The translations under genes and the position numbers were made by a program. DNA of 64,000 nucleotides from Sorangium cellulosum So ce56. GTDB taxonomy: Bacteria > Myxococcota_A > Polyangia > Polyangiales > Polyangiaceae. The notes under the pieces were generated by a model. That model was not told the DNA's origin. It saw only the letters and a list, made by a program, of their open reading frames with translations, and did no database searches. This document shows, piece after piece, positions 10,111-18,406 of the stretch. Every line of letters begins with the position of its first letter. Within the stretch, counting starts at the first letter, position 1. The stretch covers positions 8,935,001 to 8,999,000 of the forward strand of contig NC_010162.1 in assembly GCF_000067165.1 (NCBI RefSeq), written 5' to 3'.

Positions 10111-10135
10111 CCCAGCCCGGATCGCCTGGGCTGGG
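10111..10135 (-). terminator. Terminator-like hairpin after the ferritin-like operon
   Basis: CCCAGCCC (10111-10118) and GGGCTGGG (10128-10135) form a perfect 8-bp stem with a 9-base loop. It lies 18 bp downstream of the stop codon of the second ferritin-like gene on the minus strand. No U-tract follows, so termination is inferred from position and stem only. Confidence 0.4.
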
Positions 10136-10153
10136 GAGTGTGCCGGCTCCGTG

Positions 10154-10912
10154 TCAGGCGGCTTGCTGCGGAGTCGTGCTGGTGGGCTCGCCGCGCGCGT
10201 CGAGCGCGAGCTTGCTCGACAGCCACGCTCGCACGCGCTCGAGATGGATCGCCTCGTGCTGCTCGGCCACGCGGAACTCGGCGGCCATCTCGTCCTGGCC
10301 GTAGGCGATCGCCAGGTCGATGAGCATCCGCCAGCTGTCGTTGTCCGTGAGCTCGGCGACGAGCAATGCCTGCAGGCTCTGCCCGAGGTTGATCCTCGGC
10401 TCGACGGCGACCGCGAGGACGCCGGACGACGCCAGGCCGACGACGTCGGCGCCGGGCGTCATCGCGGTCGGATCGGCCCCGAGCCGCTCGATCGCGCGCT
10501 TCAGCAGCGCGAAGTGCCGGAGCTCGTCGTCGCGGATCGCCTCGAGGTCGGCGCGCGTCGGGCCCCCCTCGAAGCTCCCCTCCGCGTCGTGCTTGGCGAT
10601 CATCGCCTCGTAGAGGCGCGTGCCCGACCGCTCGAACTGGAGGCGCTCGCCGAGCTTGTCGATGAGCAGCGCGGGGGGCCTGCCGTGGATGAGCTCCCCG
10701 GCTGCCTTGATGATCCCCTTGACGCTCGCCGGCGGCGGCACGCTCCCGACCGTGCCCGACTCCCTCGCGTACTCGCTCCTGACCGCCGCGGCCTCGGCCT
10801 CGCTCCCGGGGGAGCTCGGCGGGATCACCTGCGCAAACTCGATGAGCTCCTTGCTGTCGATGGGAGAGGTCGCGATGCCCGTGGTGTTGGTCCCCATCTT
10901 GATCTGTTTCAT
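10154..10912 (-). CDS. Ferritin-like domain protein (second gene of a coupled pair)
   Basis: A 252-residue protein whose helices carry carboxylate/histidine patterns of a ferritin-like four-helix bundle: ERLQFERSGTRLYEAM, then RDDELRHFALLKRAIE (Glu-x-x-His type), then LLVAELTDNDSW, and finally AEQHEAIHLERVRAW. The first 80 residues are a less ordered extension. Such bundles usually bind a di-iron or manganese centre for oxidant handling or metal storage. The ATG at 10912 overlaps the stop codon of the upstream gene (ATGA), so the two proteins are probably made in linked amounts and may interact. I do not recognise a named family for this pair. Confidence 0.75.
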   Translation of the reverse strand: MKQIKMGTNTTGIATSPIDSKELIEFAQVIPPSSPGSEAEAAAVRSEYARESGTVGSVPPPASVKGIIKAAGELIHGRPPALLIDKLGERLQFERSGTRLYEAMIAKHDAEGSFEGGPTRADLEAIRDDELRHFALLKRAIERLGADPTAMTPGADVVGLASSGVLAVAVEPRINLGQSLQALLVAELTDNDSWRMLIDLAIAYGQDEMAAEFRVAEQHEAIHLERVRAWLSSKLALDARGEPTSTTPQQAA

Positions 10913-12108
10913 GGCGTCGCCTCCTTCTGTCCGTCGATCTTCTCCGCGCGCCGCGAGAGCTCGGTGCCCGGCGTGAACCGGTAGCCCGCGGCCACGATCT
11001 CGGAGGGGGAGCCGGCGGAGTTCATCTGCTGCCGGTAGGCGATCGTCGCGGCGCTCTCCGGGACGACCCTCGGATCGACGATGTCCTCGCCGACGGCGCG
11101 GAGCTGCACCTCCGTGGACAGCACGTCGCGCACGAACTGCCGGTGGCTCTTGTGGGAGACCGGGTCCGGGAGCGAGGCGGGGAGGATCTCGGCCGCGTCG
11201 CGCCCCTCGATCCGGTTGAGGTGGTCGATGGCCACGTGGAGCTGCCCGAGCTCGTAGTCGAGGAACCGCTCCCAGATCCGCTTCACGCGGGCGTTCTGCT
11301 CCTGCTGGAGGCAGCTCCAGTAGTTGTAGACCTCGTTGGCCTCGTGGAGGACCCACTTCTCGAGCCAGGTCTCCTCGGGGTCGATGATCGCCTCGTACTG
11401 CGTGACGTGCTGCTCCTCGATCGAGGCGATCTCGGCGTAGAGCAGCCGCGCCACCGGATCCGTGAAGAACGGCCCGACGTTGACGTAGTAGTTGTGCGTC
11501 TGCTGCTCGGCCGCCATGATGGTGAGCGCGTTGAGCTTCGTGATCCCGCTCGCGGTCCGCCGGTCGTACGGCGCGCGCACGTCGTCCTCGGGGGCGCGGT
11601 GCTCCACCGCGGTCGGGCGCCCCGCCGTCACGTCGGTGTACGATTGCAGGATGTTGTTCGCGTCCTTGCCTTCCAGGCGGTCCAGGAGCGCCGCGTAGCG
11701 ATACAGGTGATCGTAGTCCTCGAGCATGCCGAAGCGATAGACCTGCGCGAGGTACGGGTCCGGCTCGGCGAGCGCCACATGCGCGGTGATCTCGATCGCG
11801 ACCTGCTCGTATCCGATGGTGGTCTCGAGCGGCGACTGATCCGGCGGGTTGAGCCAGTTCACCACCGTGGTCTGGTGGTGATCGACGCGGCGCACCTGGG
11901 CGAGCACGCGCCGCAGATCCCGGTTCATGCGCGCGAAGCTGTGCAGGAACCGCACGCTCTCGAGCTCGATGCCGTTCATCAGGATGACGCGCACCCGGGT
12001 GAACGCGTCGTCGTCGAGCTTGCTGAACGGCACCTGGACGAGATCACGCCAGTTGAACGACTGGCGGTCGAGCGGTGTCCCCCGCTCTCTCAGGAGATCA
12101 AGAGCCAT
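10909..12108 (-). CDS. Ferritin-like superfamily protein, probably two bundles in tandem
   Basis: A 399-residue soluble protein starting at ATG 12108 after a strong GAGGAGGGG site. It seems to contain two ferritin-like helical sets. The first (residues about 40-150) has NGIELES, GYEQVAIEITAHVAL and MLEDYDHLYRY. The second (about 190-310) has AAEQQTHNYYV, EIASIEEQHVTQYE, HEANEVYNYW and YELGQLHVAIDHL. Each supplies several Glu and Glu-x-x-His positions able to hold a di-metal site. The gene is translationally coupled to the smaller ferritin-like gene by a 4-base overlap. Oxidative stress defence or metal storage is a reasonable guess; the photolyase on the other side of the divergent region would fit a stress setting. 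Confidence 0.72.
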   Translation of the reverse strand: MALDLLRERGTPLDRQSFNWRDLVQVPFSKLDDDAFTRVRVILMNGIELESVRFLHSFARMNRDLRRVLAQVRRVDHHQTTVVNWLNPPDQSPLETTIGYEQVAIEITAHVALAEPDPYLAQVYRFGMLEDYDHLYRYAALLDRLEGKDANNILQSYTDVTAGRPTAVEHRAPEDDVRAPYDRRTASGITKLNALTIMAAEQQTHNYYVNVGPFFTDPVARLLYAEIASIEEQHVTQYEAIIDPEETWLEKWVLHEANEVYNYWSCLQQEQNARVKRIWERFLDYELGQLHVAIDHLNRIEGRDAAEILPASLPDPVSHKSHRQFVRDVLSTEVQLRAVGEDIVDPRVVPESAATIAYRQQMNSAGSPSEIVAAGYRFTPGTELSRRAEKIDGQKEATP

Positions 12109-12530
12109 GTTGCCCCTCCTCGCGCGTCGTGCTCGTGCGCCGATGCGCCAATGAACGACCGCTGCGGCGGTACCTGAAGCCGCCGTCACCACGCCGCAAG
12201 CGCGGGCATATCCCGAGAGGCCGGGTCCGCGCGCCGGCCTTTCCCACATGAATCCGCCAGACGCATGTGCGCGCCCGTGTCCGCGCTGTGCTAGAACAGC
12301 GGTCACGTTGATCGAGCGAGAAATAAACCGCCAAGACACCAAGGACGCCAAGATGAGATTCTCTTCTTGGCGCTCTTGGCGTCTTGGCGGTTCGAAATTT
12401 CGCGTTTTTCAGGCAATTTCAACCCGTTTGTCGCTTCTAGAGCGCCGCTCGTCCTGAAGAGAGAGCAGAGCGCCGGGGCCGCGGCGGCGCGCTGGCGGGC
12501 CGGTCGTGGAGCGGTCGTGGAGGAGGTGTC
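12109..12530. other. Divergent promoter region containing an interspersed palindrome
   Basis: This gap lies between the ferritin-like operon (minus) and the photolyase gene (plus). It is clearly lower in GC than its surroundings around 12300-12440, where the palindromic repeat lies. Nothing else in it is recognisable, and I could not fix promoter boxes. Confidence 0.5.
12318..12404. repeat. Palindromic GCCAAG-type interspersed repeat
   Basis: The left arm starts at 12326 with aaccgccaagacaccaag and runs to about 12357. The right arm ends at 12392 and its reverse complement reads aaccgccaagacgccaag, so the two arms pair almost perfectly over about 31 bases. Outside the arms, gcgaaatttcg lies to the right and a degenerate copy to the left. 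Within each arm a GCCAAG-like word recurs every 8-9 bases. The element is AT-richer than the chromosome around it and non-coding. Similar GCCAAGACGCCAAG-type repeats are, to my knowledge, scattered through many unrelated bacterial genomes. Confidence 0.8.
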
Positions 12531-14057
12531 GTGATCTCCAGCAGCGTCCCCGAGCTCCGTCTCCGCACCCGCAACGCGATGCCTGTCCGCGAGGGCGGCG
12601 ACTACGTCCTTTACTGGATGATCGCGAGCCGCCGGACACGGTACAATTTCGGTCTGGAGCGCGCGATCGCCTGGTCGATGGCGCTCGATCGACCGCTCGT
12701 CGTGCTGGAGGCGCTCCGGTGCGGCTACCGCTGGGCGAGCGACAGGATCCATCGCTTCGTGATCGACGGCATGGCCGACAACGCGCGCCGCCTCGCGGCG
12801 GCCGGCGTCGCGCATCATCCCTACGTCGAGCCCGCCGAGGGGGCTGGCAAGGGCCTGCTCGGCGCGCTCGCGGCGCGGGCGTGCGTGGTGGTCACGGACG
12901 ACTACCCCTGCTTTTTCCTCCCGCGCATGGTCGCCTCGGCGGCGCGGCAGGCGCCGGTCCGCCTCGAGCAGGTGGACTCGAACGGCCTCTTGCCGATGCG
13001 CGCGGCCGATCGGGTGTTCACGACCGCGCGCTCGTTCCGCATCTTCTGGCAGCGGGTGATCGGCGAGCACCTCGGCGCGCAGCCGGCCGTCGATCCGCTG
13101 AAGCGGGCGAAGCTCCGGCCTGCGGCGCCCCTCCCCCGCGCGATCGCGCGCAGGTGGCCGGCGGCCTCGCCGGCGCTGCTCGGGGGCGACCCTGCGGCGC
13201 TCTCCGCGCTCCCCATCGATCACACCGTCCCGCCGGCGCCCTGCCGGGGCGGCCCGGAGGCGGCTGGCAAGGCGCTCGCGCGCTTCGTCGCGGACCGGCT
13301 GCCGCGCTACCTGGAAGAGCGCGATCACCCCGACGCCGGCGCGACGAGCGGCCTGTCGCCGTACCTGCACTTCGGCCACCTCGCGGCGCACGAGGTCTTC
13401 GCGGCCGTCGCCCGGCGCGAGGCCTTCCGCGTCGAGCGGCTCGGCCGCCCCGGGGACGGCGTGAAGCGGCCGAGCGGCAGCCGCGAGGGGTTCTGGGGGA
13501 TGAGCGCGTCGGCCGAGGCGTTCCTCGAGCAGCTCGTCACCTGGCGGGAGCTCGGGTTCAACGCCTTCGCGCTCGGGGCGAGCGAGGGAGACGGGCCGCG
13601 CCCCTCGTGGAAGCGCGATCCGACCGAGTACGAGTCTCTGCCGGACTGGGCGCTCGCGACGCTCGAGAAGCACGCGCGCGACAGGCGCCCGCGCGTCTAC
13701 CCGATCGAGGCGCTCGCGGCCGGGGCGACCTACGACCGGATCTGGAACGCGTCGCAGGTCGAGCTCCTCCGCGAGGGGCGAATGCACAATTACCTCCGGA
13801 TGCTCTGGGGCAAGAAGATCCTGGAGTGGTCGCGGACGCCGCGCGAGGCGCTCGAGATCATGATCGAGCTCAACGACCGGTATGCGCTCGACGGCCGCGA
13901 CCCGAACTCGACCTCGGGCATCTTCTGGGTGCTCGGCCGCTACGATCGGGCCTGGGGTCCAGAGCGGGAGATCTTCGGCACGATACGTTACATGTCGTCC
14001 GAGAACACGGCCCGGAAGCTGCACCTCAAGGAGTACCTGGCGCGCTATACGCCGTAG
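12531..14057 (+). CDS. phr: Class II deoxyribodipyrimidine photolyase
   Basis: A 508-residue DNA repair enzyme that uses light to split cyclobutane pyrimidine dimers with a reduced FAD. The N-terminal alpha/beta domain (residues about 20-160) begins YVLYWMIASRRTRYNF, typical of class II enzymes. The C-terminal FAD domain has TSGLSPYLHFGHLAAHEVF, then WNASQVELLREGRMHNYLRM and WGKKILEW near residues 402-432, followed by DGRDPNSTSGIFW. These are class II signatures, unlike the E. coli class I enzyme. The start is GTG 12531, placed well after GGAGGTGTC. An internal spacer near 180-230 is Ala/Pro-rich. The function is well supported by the intact FAD-binding core. Confidence 0.95.
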   Translation: MISSSVPELRLRTRNAMPVREGGDYVLYWMIASRRTRYNFGLERAIAWSMALDRPLVVLEALRCGYRWASDRIHRFVIDGMADNARRLAAAGVAHHPYVEPAEGAGKGLLGALAARACVVVTDDYPCFFLPRMVASAARQAPVRLEQVDSNGLLPMRAADRVFTTARSFRIFWQRVIGEHLGAQPAVDPLKRAKLRPAAPLPRAIARRWPAASPALLGGDPAALSALPIDHTVPPAPCRGGPEAAGKALARFVADRLPRYLEERDHPDAGATSGLSPYLHFGHLAAHEVFAAVARREAFRVERLGRPGDGVKRPSGSREGFWGMSASAEAFLEQLVTWRELGFNAFALGASEGDGPRPSWKRDPTEYESLPDWALATLEKHARDRRPRVYPIEALAAGATYDRIWNASQVELLREGRMHNYLRMLWGKKILEWSRTPREALEIMIELNDRYALDGRDPNSTSGIFWVLGRYDRAWGPEREIFGTIRYMSSENTARKLHLKEYLARYTP

Positions 14058-14267
14058 CGCGCGCGGCCACCGGCGGGCGGCGCGCCGGGGGGAGCTCGCC
14101 CTCGGGGTTCCGGGGGGCGCTGGGGGCTCACCCGAGGGAGCAGCCCGGCGGGGCGGCCAGCGATGCAGGGCGACACACCGCCGGCGGCGTCCGTGTGAAC
14201 GGCGGCGCTGGACGCCGGCGGCGCGCTGGCGGCCGGGGCGCACGCGGAGTTCGACGCGGCCGCCGAG

Positions 14268-14960
14268 GTGAGCTATCGAGCGGCGGTGGATCTCCTCCGT
14301 GAATTTTTCAGCAGGCTGAGGGAGCTCGAGTCGCTGCTCCAGTGGGGCGGCTACCCCGTCCTGATGATCATCATCTTTGCCGAGACGGGGCTGCTCATCG
14401 GGTTCTTCCTGCCCGGGGACTCGCTGCTCGTCACCGCCGGGGTGCTGGTCAACGCGGGGCTCATCAACCCGCTCGGTTTGCCGAACTTCCAGAACCTGCT
14501 CCTGATGAACGTCACGCTGATGGCGATGGCGATCATCGGCGACGCGGTGGGCTTCTCGATCGGTCGGCGCGCCGGCCCGAAGATCTTCACGCGCGAGCAG
14601 TCGCTCCTGTTCCGGAAGGATCACCTGATCGCGACGCAGAAGTTCTACGAGAAGCACGGCGGCAAGACGATCATCCTCGCGCGCTTCATGCCGTTCGCCC
14701 GGACGTTCGCGCCCGTCGTGGCGGGCGTGGGGCAGATGCAGTACCGGCGCTTCGCGATGTTCAACGTGGTGGGCGGCGTGCTCTGGGTCTTCTCGATGAC
14801 CTTCCTCGGCTACTTCCTTGGCAAGGTCTTCGACGCCAAGCAGATCGAGCGGGTCGTCTACCTGATCATCTTCGTCTCCGTGGCGCCGGTCGTCTTCGGG
14901 GCGATCAAGCACAGGCTCCAGCAGAAGAAGGATGCCGCGCGGATCGAAGCCGAACCGTAG
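14268..14960 (+). CDS. DedA family (VTT/SNARE-associated) membrane protein
   Basis: A 230-residue membrane protein with the DedA signature: FAETGLLIGFFLPGDSLL near residues 43-60, a re-entrant acidic/Gly segment, then RFMPFARTFAPVVAGVG near 146-162, whose conserved arginines are essential in family members, and GGVLWVFSMTFLGYFLG. DedA proteins are lipid flippases or half-transporters that keep the membrane potential and recycle undecaprenyl or phospholipid carriers. Starts at GTG 14268 or GTG 14286 are possible. The frame stays open for another 22 codons upstream of 14268 without a usable start. Confidence 0.9.
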   Translation: MSYRAAVDLLREFFSRLRELESLLQWGGYPVLMIIIFAETGLLIGFFLPGDSLLVTAGVLVNAGLINPLGLPNFQNLLLMNVTLMAMAIIGDAVGFSIGRRAGPKIFTREQSLLFRKDHLIATQKFYEKHGGKTIILARFMPFARTFAPVVAGVGQMQYRRFAMFNVVGGVLWVFSMTFLGYFLGKVFDAKQIERVVYLIIFVSVAPVVFGAIKHRLQQKKDAARIEAEP

Positions 14961-15102
14961 GCGCTCTCCGGCGGACGTCGCGAGCGGATCGCGTCGAGTA
15001 CGTCACGCGCGAGCCCTCCCGGGTCGGGCGCTCGCGAGCGGCCACCGAGGCCGCCCGCCCCTTGTACTCCGCACCACCTCCCCGCTACGCTCTCCTCTCA
15101 CC

Positions 15103-16689
15103 ATGGCGCAGCAGCCCGCCGTCCCCGCCGGCGTCCCGGTTCCCGGCGACGTCCTCGCGGGCAAGTACCGCATCGAGCACGTCCTCGGCGCGGGGGGCAT
15201 GGGCGTGGTCTTCGCGGGCTGGGATGTCGTCCTGGAGCGCCGCGTCGCCGTCAAGCTCCTCCTCCCCGAGGCCGCCGCGCTCCCCGACGCCGGCGCTCGA
15301 TTCCTCCGCGAGGCCCGCGCCGCCGCGGCCCTCGACGGACAGCACATCGCGCGTGTCCTCGACATGGGCACGCTGGGCACCGGCGCCGCTTACATGGTGC
15401 TGGAGTACCTGACCGGCGACGATCTCGGCCAGGTGCTCCAGACCCGCGGCGTCCTCCCGCTCGCCGACGCCGCCGACTACGTGCTCCAGGCCTGCGAGGC
15501 GATCGCCGAGGCCCACGCGCGCGGCATCATCCACCGCGATCTCAAGCCGAAGAACCTCTTTCTCACCCGCCGCCCCGACGGGACTCCCCTCCTCAAGGTC
15601 CTCGACTTCGGCCTGTCGAAGTTCACCGCCACGGGCGACTCTGTCAAAGAGGCGAGCCTGACCGCGACAGGCCTCATCATGGGCTCCATCCATTACATGT
15701 CGCCGGAGCAGATTCGCAGCCTGAAATACGCGGATGTGCGCACGGACATCTGGGCTCTCGGCGTGATCCTGTATCGCATGCTCACCGGGCGGCACCCGTT
15801 CGAGGGCGACAGCATCACCGCGGTCACGGCGGCCATCATCATGGATACGCCCACCGCCGTCCTGGCCCTGCGGCCGGACCTGCCGCCCGCCGTCGGGGAG
15901 CTCGTGGGCCGGTGCCTTGCGAAGGACCCGGGCGCCCGCGTCCAGAGCGTCGCCGAGATCGGCCGCGTGCTCGCGCCTTTCGGGACGCAGCGCGGGCGGC
16001 TCTCGTTCGAGAGCATCGACCGGATCCTGCCGGAGCGTGCTTCCCGCGGCGGGCACCCGCCGGTGGGCGCTCCCCCCGCGGCGCCCGGCGCGCTCGGCGC
16101 GTCCTCGCCCGCGTGGCGTGGAGCGCCCGGAGCGGCCGAGGCCGCGACGGCGCCCATGCCGGATCGCCCGGACATGCCGTCGTCGCCCGGGAGCGAGGTG
16201 GCGGGAGCAGCACACGCGACGCTGCCGCACGCTTCCTGGGGCAACACGACGCGGACCCGGGCGCCGCGCAGCCGCGTGGCGCTGCTGGCAGGCGCCGCCG
16301 GCGCGCTCGTCCTGACCGGGATGTTCGTTGCGTGGCGGCTGACGCCGAGCGGGTCTCCGGACAGCGACTCGCCCGTGGCCTCATCGAGCGCTGCGCCCGA
16401 GCTCGGGCCGGCGTCCCCCGGCGCGGCCGGCGCCCCCGGCGCGGCCGGCGGGGTAACGGCGGCCCCCACCGTTGCCCCGATGGAGACCGCGAGCGCTGCG
16501 CTCGAGGCCAGCGCGGCGCCGGTCGCGAGCCCCTCCCCGGACGCCAGCGTGAAGGCAGCGGCATCTTCGACAGCGGCGACACCGCCGGTGAAGGCGGGCA
16601 AGAACGCCGTGAGCACGACCAGACCGCCGTCGTCTCCACAGGTCAGGACGCAGAACAAGCCCGAGGATCCTTGGACCAAATGGGACTGA
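15103..16689 (+). CDS. Transmembrane Ser/Thr protein kinase (eukaryotic type)
   Basis: A 528-residue kinase. The catalytic domain has the glycine loop GAGGMGVV near residue 29, the Lys in AVKLL near 50, HRDLKPKN near 144, DFG near 168 and the activation segment ending GSIHYMSPEQ near 195, so it should be active. A Pro/Ala-rich juxtamembrane region follows, then one membrane segment (about 392-411), then an Ala/Pro/Ser extracytoplasmic tail ending in a basic stretch. The kinase thus faces the cytoplasm and has an outside tail that could sense the envelope. The next gene, a secreted protein, begins at or just before the kinase stop codon, suggesting an operon. Confidence 0.93.
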   Translation: MAQQPAVPAGVPVPGDVLAGKYRIEHVLGAGGMGVVFAGWDVVLERRVAVKLLLPEAAALPDAGARFLREARAAAALDGQHIARVLDMGTLGTGAAYMVLEYLTGDDLGQVLQTRGVLPLADAADYVLQACEAIAEAHARGIIHRDLKPKNLFLTRRPDGTPLLKVLDFGLSKFTATGDSVKEASLTATGLIMGSIHYMSPEQIRSLKYADVRTDIWALGVILYRMLTGRHPFEGDSITAVTAAIIMDTPTAVLALRPDLPPAVGELVGRCLAKDPGARVQSVAEIGRVLAPFGTQRGRLSFESIDRILPERASRGGHPPVGAPPAAPGALGASSPAWRGAPGAAEAATAPMPDRPDMPSSPGSEVAGAAHATLPHASWGNTTRTRAPRSRVALLAGAAGALVLTGMFVAWRLTPSGSPDSDSPVASSSAAPELGPASPGAAGAPGAAGGVTAAPTVAPMETASAALEASAAPVASPSPDASVKAAASSTAATPPVKAGKNAVSTTRPPSSPQVRTQNKPEDPWTKWD

Positions 16690-16712
16690 GACAAGCAAGA
16701 GGTACTCGCGCG

Positions 16713-17687
16713 ATGCGCTGCGCCGCCCTGTGCGCCGTCCTCTGCGCGATGAGCCACCCGGCTTCCGCGCAGCCCAAGGATCCGAAGGCCCAGGCACAGG
16801 AGCTCTTCGAGCAGGGCCGCGCAGCGGTGGAAGCGCAAGACTGCGCGCGCGCGATTCCGCTCTTCCGCCGGAGCCAGGCGGCCTATCCGTCGCGCGGCAC
16901 GCTGCTCAACCTGGCCCAGTGTGAAGCGGATCTCGGGCGCGTGGCGAGCGCATGGCAGCACTTCAAGGAGCTGCTCACCCAGCTGACGCCCGGCGATCCC
17001 CGTCTGCCCATCACCGAACAGCGCATCAGGGAGCTCGAGCCGCGCGTGCCCAGGCTGGTCGTCGAGCTCCCGGAGGGCGCACCGGCGCCGGCGGAGCTGC
17101 TCGTCGATCAAGTGCCGCTGCCGCAGGCCAGCATCGGCAGCGAGCTCCCGCTCGACCCCGGGAACCATGCTGTCGTCGCGCGATGGCCCGGCGGCCGGCA
17201 GACGGACGCGCCCGTGACCCTCGCGGAGGGTGCGCGCAACGTGGTGCACCTCGAGCCGCCGCCGGCCGCCGCGCCGCCTCCGGTCCCCGTGCCTGACGCG
17301 CCGCAGGCCTCCGCGATCTCCTCGGGCCCGCCCCCCACCCCCGGCGCTCCCTCGAGCTTCAAACGCACGCTCGGCTTCGTCATCGGCGGCGTCGGCGCCG
17401 CGGCCCTGGGCGGGAGCCTCATCACGGGCGGGCTCGCTCTCGGCACGAAGGGCGACCTCGAGAAGGAATGCCCAGATCCCTCGCGGTGCAGCGACGACGG
17501 CATGTCGCTCAGCTCGCGGGGCCAGACGCTCACCACCACGAGCACCGTGCTCGGCGCCATCGGCCTCGCCGGGATCGGCGCTGGCCTGGTGCTCCTCCTG
17601 ACGGCGCCGGAGCAGCGCAGCTCGGTCGCCCTCGCGCCCGCGATCCTGCCGGGCGGCGGCGGCGCGCTGCTGCGCAGCCGCTTCTGA
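16713..17687 (+). CDS. Exported TPR-like protein paired with the kinase
   Basis: A 324-residue protein with a signal peptide (LCAVLCAMSHPASA) and a TPR-like helical pair near residues 25-90 (AQELFEQGRAAVEAQD, NLAQCEADLGR). A beta-rich PEGA-like segment follows (about 105-185), then a Pro-rich linker and two hydrophobic segments near the C terminus (VIGGVGAAALGGSLITGGLAL and TSTVLGAIGLAGIGAG). This layout is common in proteins encoded next to kinases in Sorangium-type genomes. AAGAGG precedes ATG 16713. An in-frame ATG at 16680 overlaps the kinase stop, so coupling is possible. It probably acts in the envelope as a scaffold or as the kinase's partner; that is inference. Confidence 0.78.
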   Translation: MRCAALCAVLCAMSHPASAQPKDPKAQAQELFEQGRAAVEAQDCARAIPLFRRSQAAYPSRGTLLNLAQCEADLGRVASAWQHFKELLTQLTPGDPRLPITEQRIRELEPRVPRLVVELPEGAPAPAELLVDQVPLPQASIGSELPLDPGNHAVVARWPGGRQTDAPVTLAEGARNVVHLEPPPAAAPPPVPVPDAPQASAISSGPPPTPGAPSSFKRTLGFVIGGVGAAALGGSLITGGLALGTKGDLEKECPDPSRCSDDGMSLSSRGQTLTTTSTVLGAIGLAGIGAGLVLLLTAPEQRSSVALAPAILPGGGGALLRSRF

Positions 17688-17734
17688 GGTCCCGGACCGG
17701 CGCGGCGGGCGGGCCAGTTGCTCCAATTATCAAT

Positions 17735-17772
17735 AATTACGAGCACTTGACAGCATCTCAAAAAAAAAGATC
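17735..17772 (+). promoter_or_regulatory. AT-rich patch with TTGACA and an A-tract
   Basis: In otherwise GC-rich DNA, TTGACA lies at 17747-17752 and a run of nine A at 17760-17768. No -10 match stands at the right spacing, so it is only a weak candidate for a promoter of the DGPF/ECF42 pair, which starts at 17888. Confidence 0.25.
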
Positions 17773-17887
17773 GCCGGGCGTGTCGATCCCGCGCCCCGCC
17801 GTTCGTCGTGACGATGAAGCCACGGTTCGCCCCGGGCAAGAGCCCCTCCGGAGCCCAGCTCCACCACGGAAGCAAGGAGACACGACC

Positions 17888-18313
17888 ATGCGATTCATGA
17901 TCCTGATCAAGGCCACCAAGGACAGCGAGGCGGGCGTCATGCCGAGCGAGCAGCTCTTCACCGAGATGGGGAAGTTCAACGAAGAGCTCGTCAAGGCCGG
18001 CGTGATGGTCGCGGGCGAGGGGCTCCACCCGAGCGCGAAGGGCGCGCGCATCCGGTTCTCGGGCGACAAGAGGACCGTCATCGACGGGCCCTTCGCCGAG
18101 ACGAAGGAGCTGATCGCGGGCTTCTGGATCTGGGACGTGAAGTCGAAGGAAGAGGCCATCGAGTGGGTGAAGCGCTGTCCCAACCCGATGTACGAGGACT
18201 CCGAGATCGAGATTCGCCAGGTGTTCACGGCGGACGACTTCGGCCCTGCGCTCACGCCCGAGCTCAGGGAGCAGGAGGAGCGCCTGCGCGCGCAGGTGGC
18301 GGAGAAGAAGTAA
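17888..18313 (+). CDS. YciI/DGPF-family protein, partner of the ECF42 sigma factor
   Basis: A 141-residue alpha/beta (ferredoxin-like) protein with the diagnostic motif VIDGPFAETKELIAGFW near residues 60-76 and a conserved start MRFMILIKAT. AAGGAG sits at good spacing before ATG 17888. DGPF (YCII-related) proteins are the constant genomic partner of ECF42 sigma factors and are usually ECF42 targets. Here the sigma gene follows after 93 bp on the same strand, matching that arrangement. The biochemical activity of DGPF proteins is not settled. Confidence 0.9.
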   Translation: MRFMILIKATKDSEAGVMPSEQLFTEMGKFNEELVKAGVMVAGEGLHPSAKGARIRFSGDKRTVIDGPFAETKELIAGFWIWDVKSKEEAIEWVKRCPNPMYEDSEIEIRQVFTADDFGPALTPELREQEERLRAQVAEKK

Positions 18314-18326
18314 GCCCGCGCGCCTC

Positions 18327-18383
18327 GGGGGCGTGCGCCCGCGCGGGGGGCGTGCGCCGGCGGCGGGGGCTTGCGCCGGCGGC
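18327..18383. repeat. 19-bp tandem repeat, three copies
   Basis: Three 19-bp units (18327-18345, 18346-18364, 18365-18383) each start GGGGGCKTGCGCC and differ at a few bases. They fill most of the gap between the DGPF gene and the sigma factor start at 18407, so the sigma gene's leader lies directly beside them. Confidence 0.8.
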
Positions 18384-18406
18384 GGAAGGTGTTCTGATCG
18401 GGCGCC

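Noticed and set aside
12360..12450. Small peptides such as the one containing SWRSWRLGG near 12360
   Set aside because: They are translations of the palindromic repeat and would not be conserved as proteins for coding reasons.
12303..14912. An 869-codon minus-strand frame opposite photolyase and DedA
   Set aside because: Antisense shadow with no recognisable domain; its two ends merely translate the palindromic repeat.
17747..17775. TTGACA with A-tract as a sigma-70 promoter
   Set aside because: No -10 match at 16-18 bp; kept only as a weak regulatory candidate.
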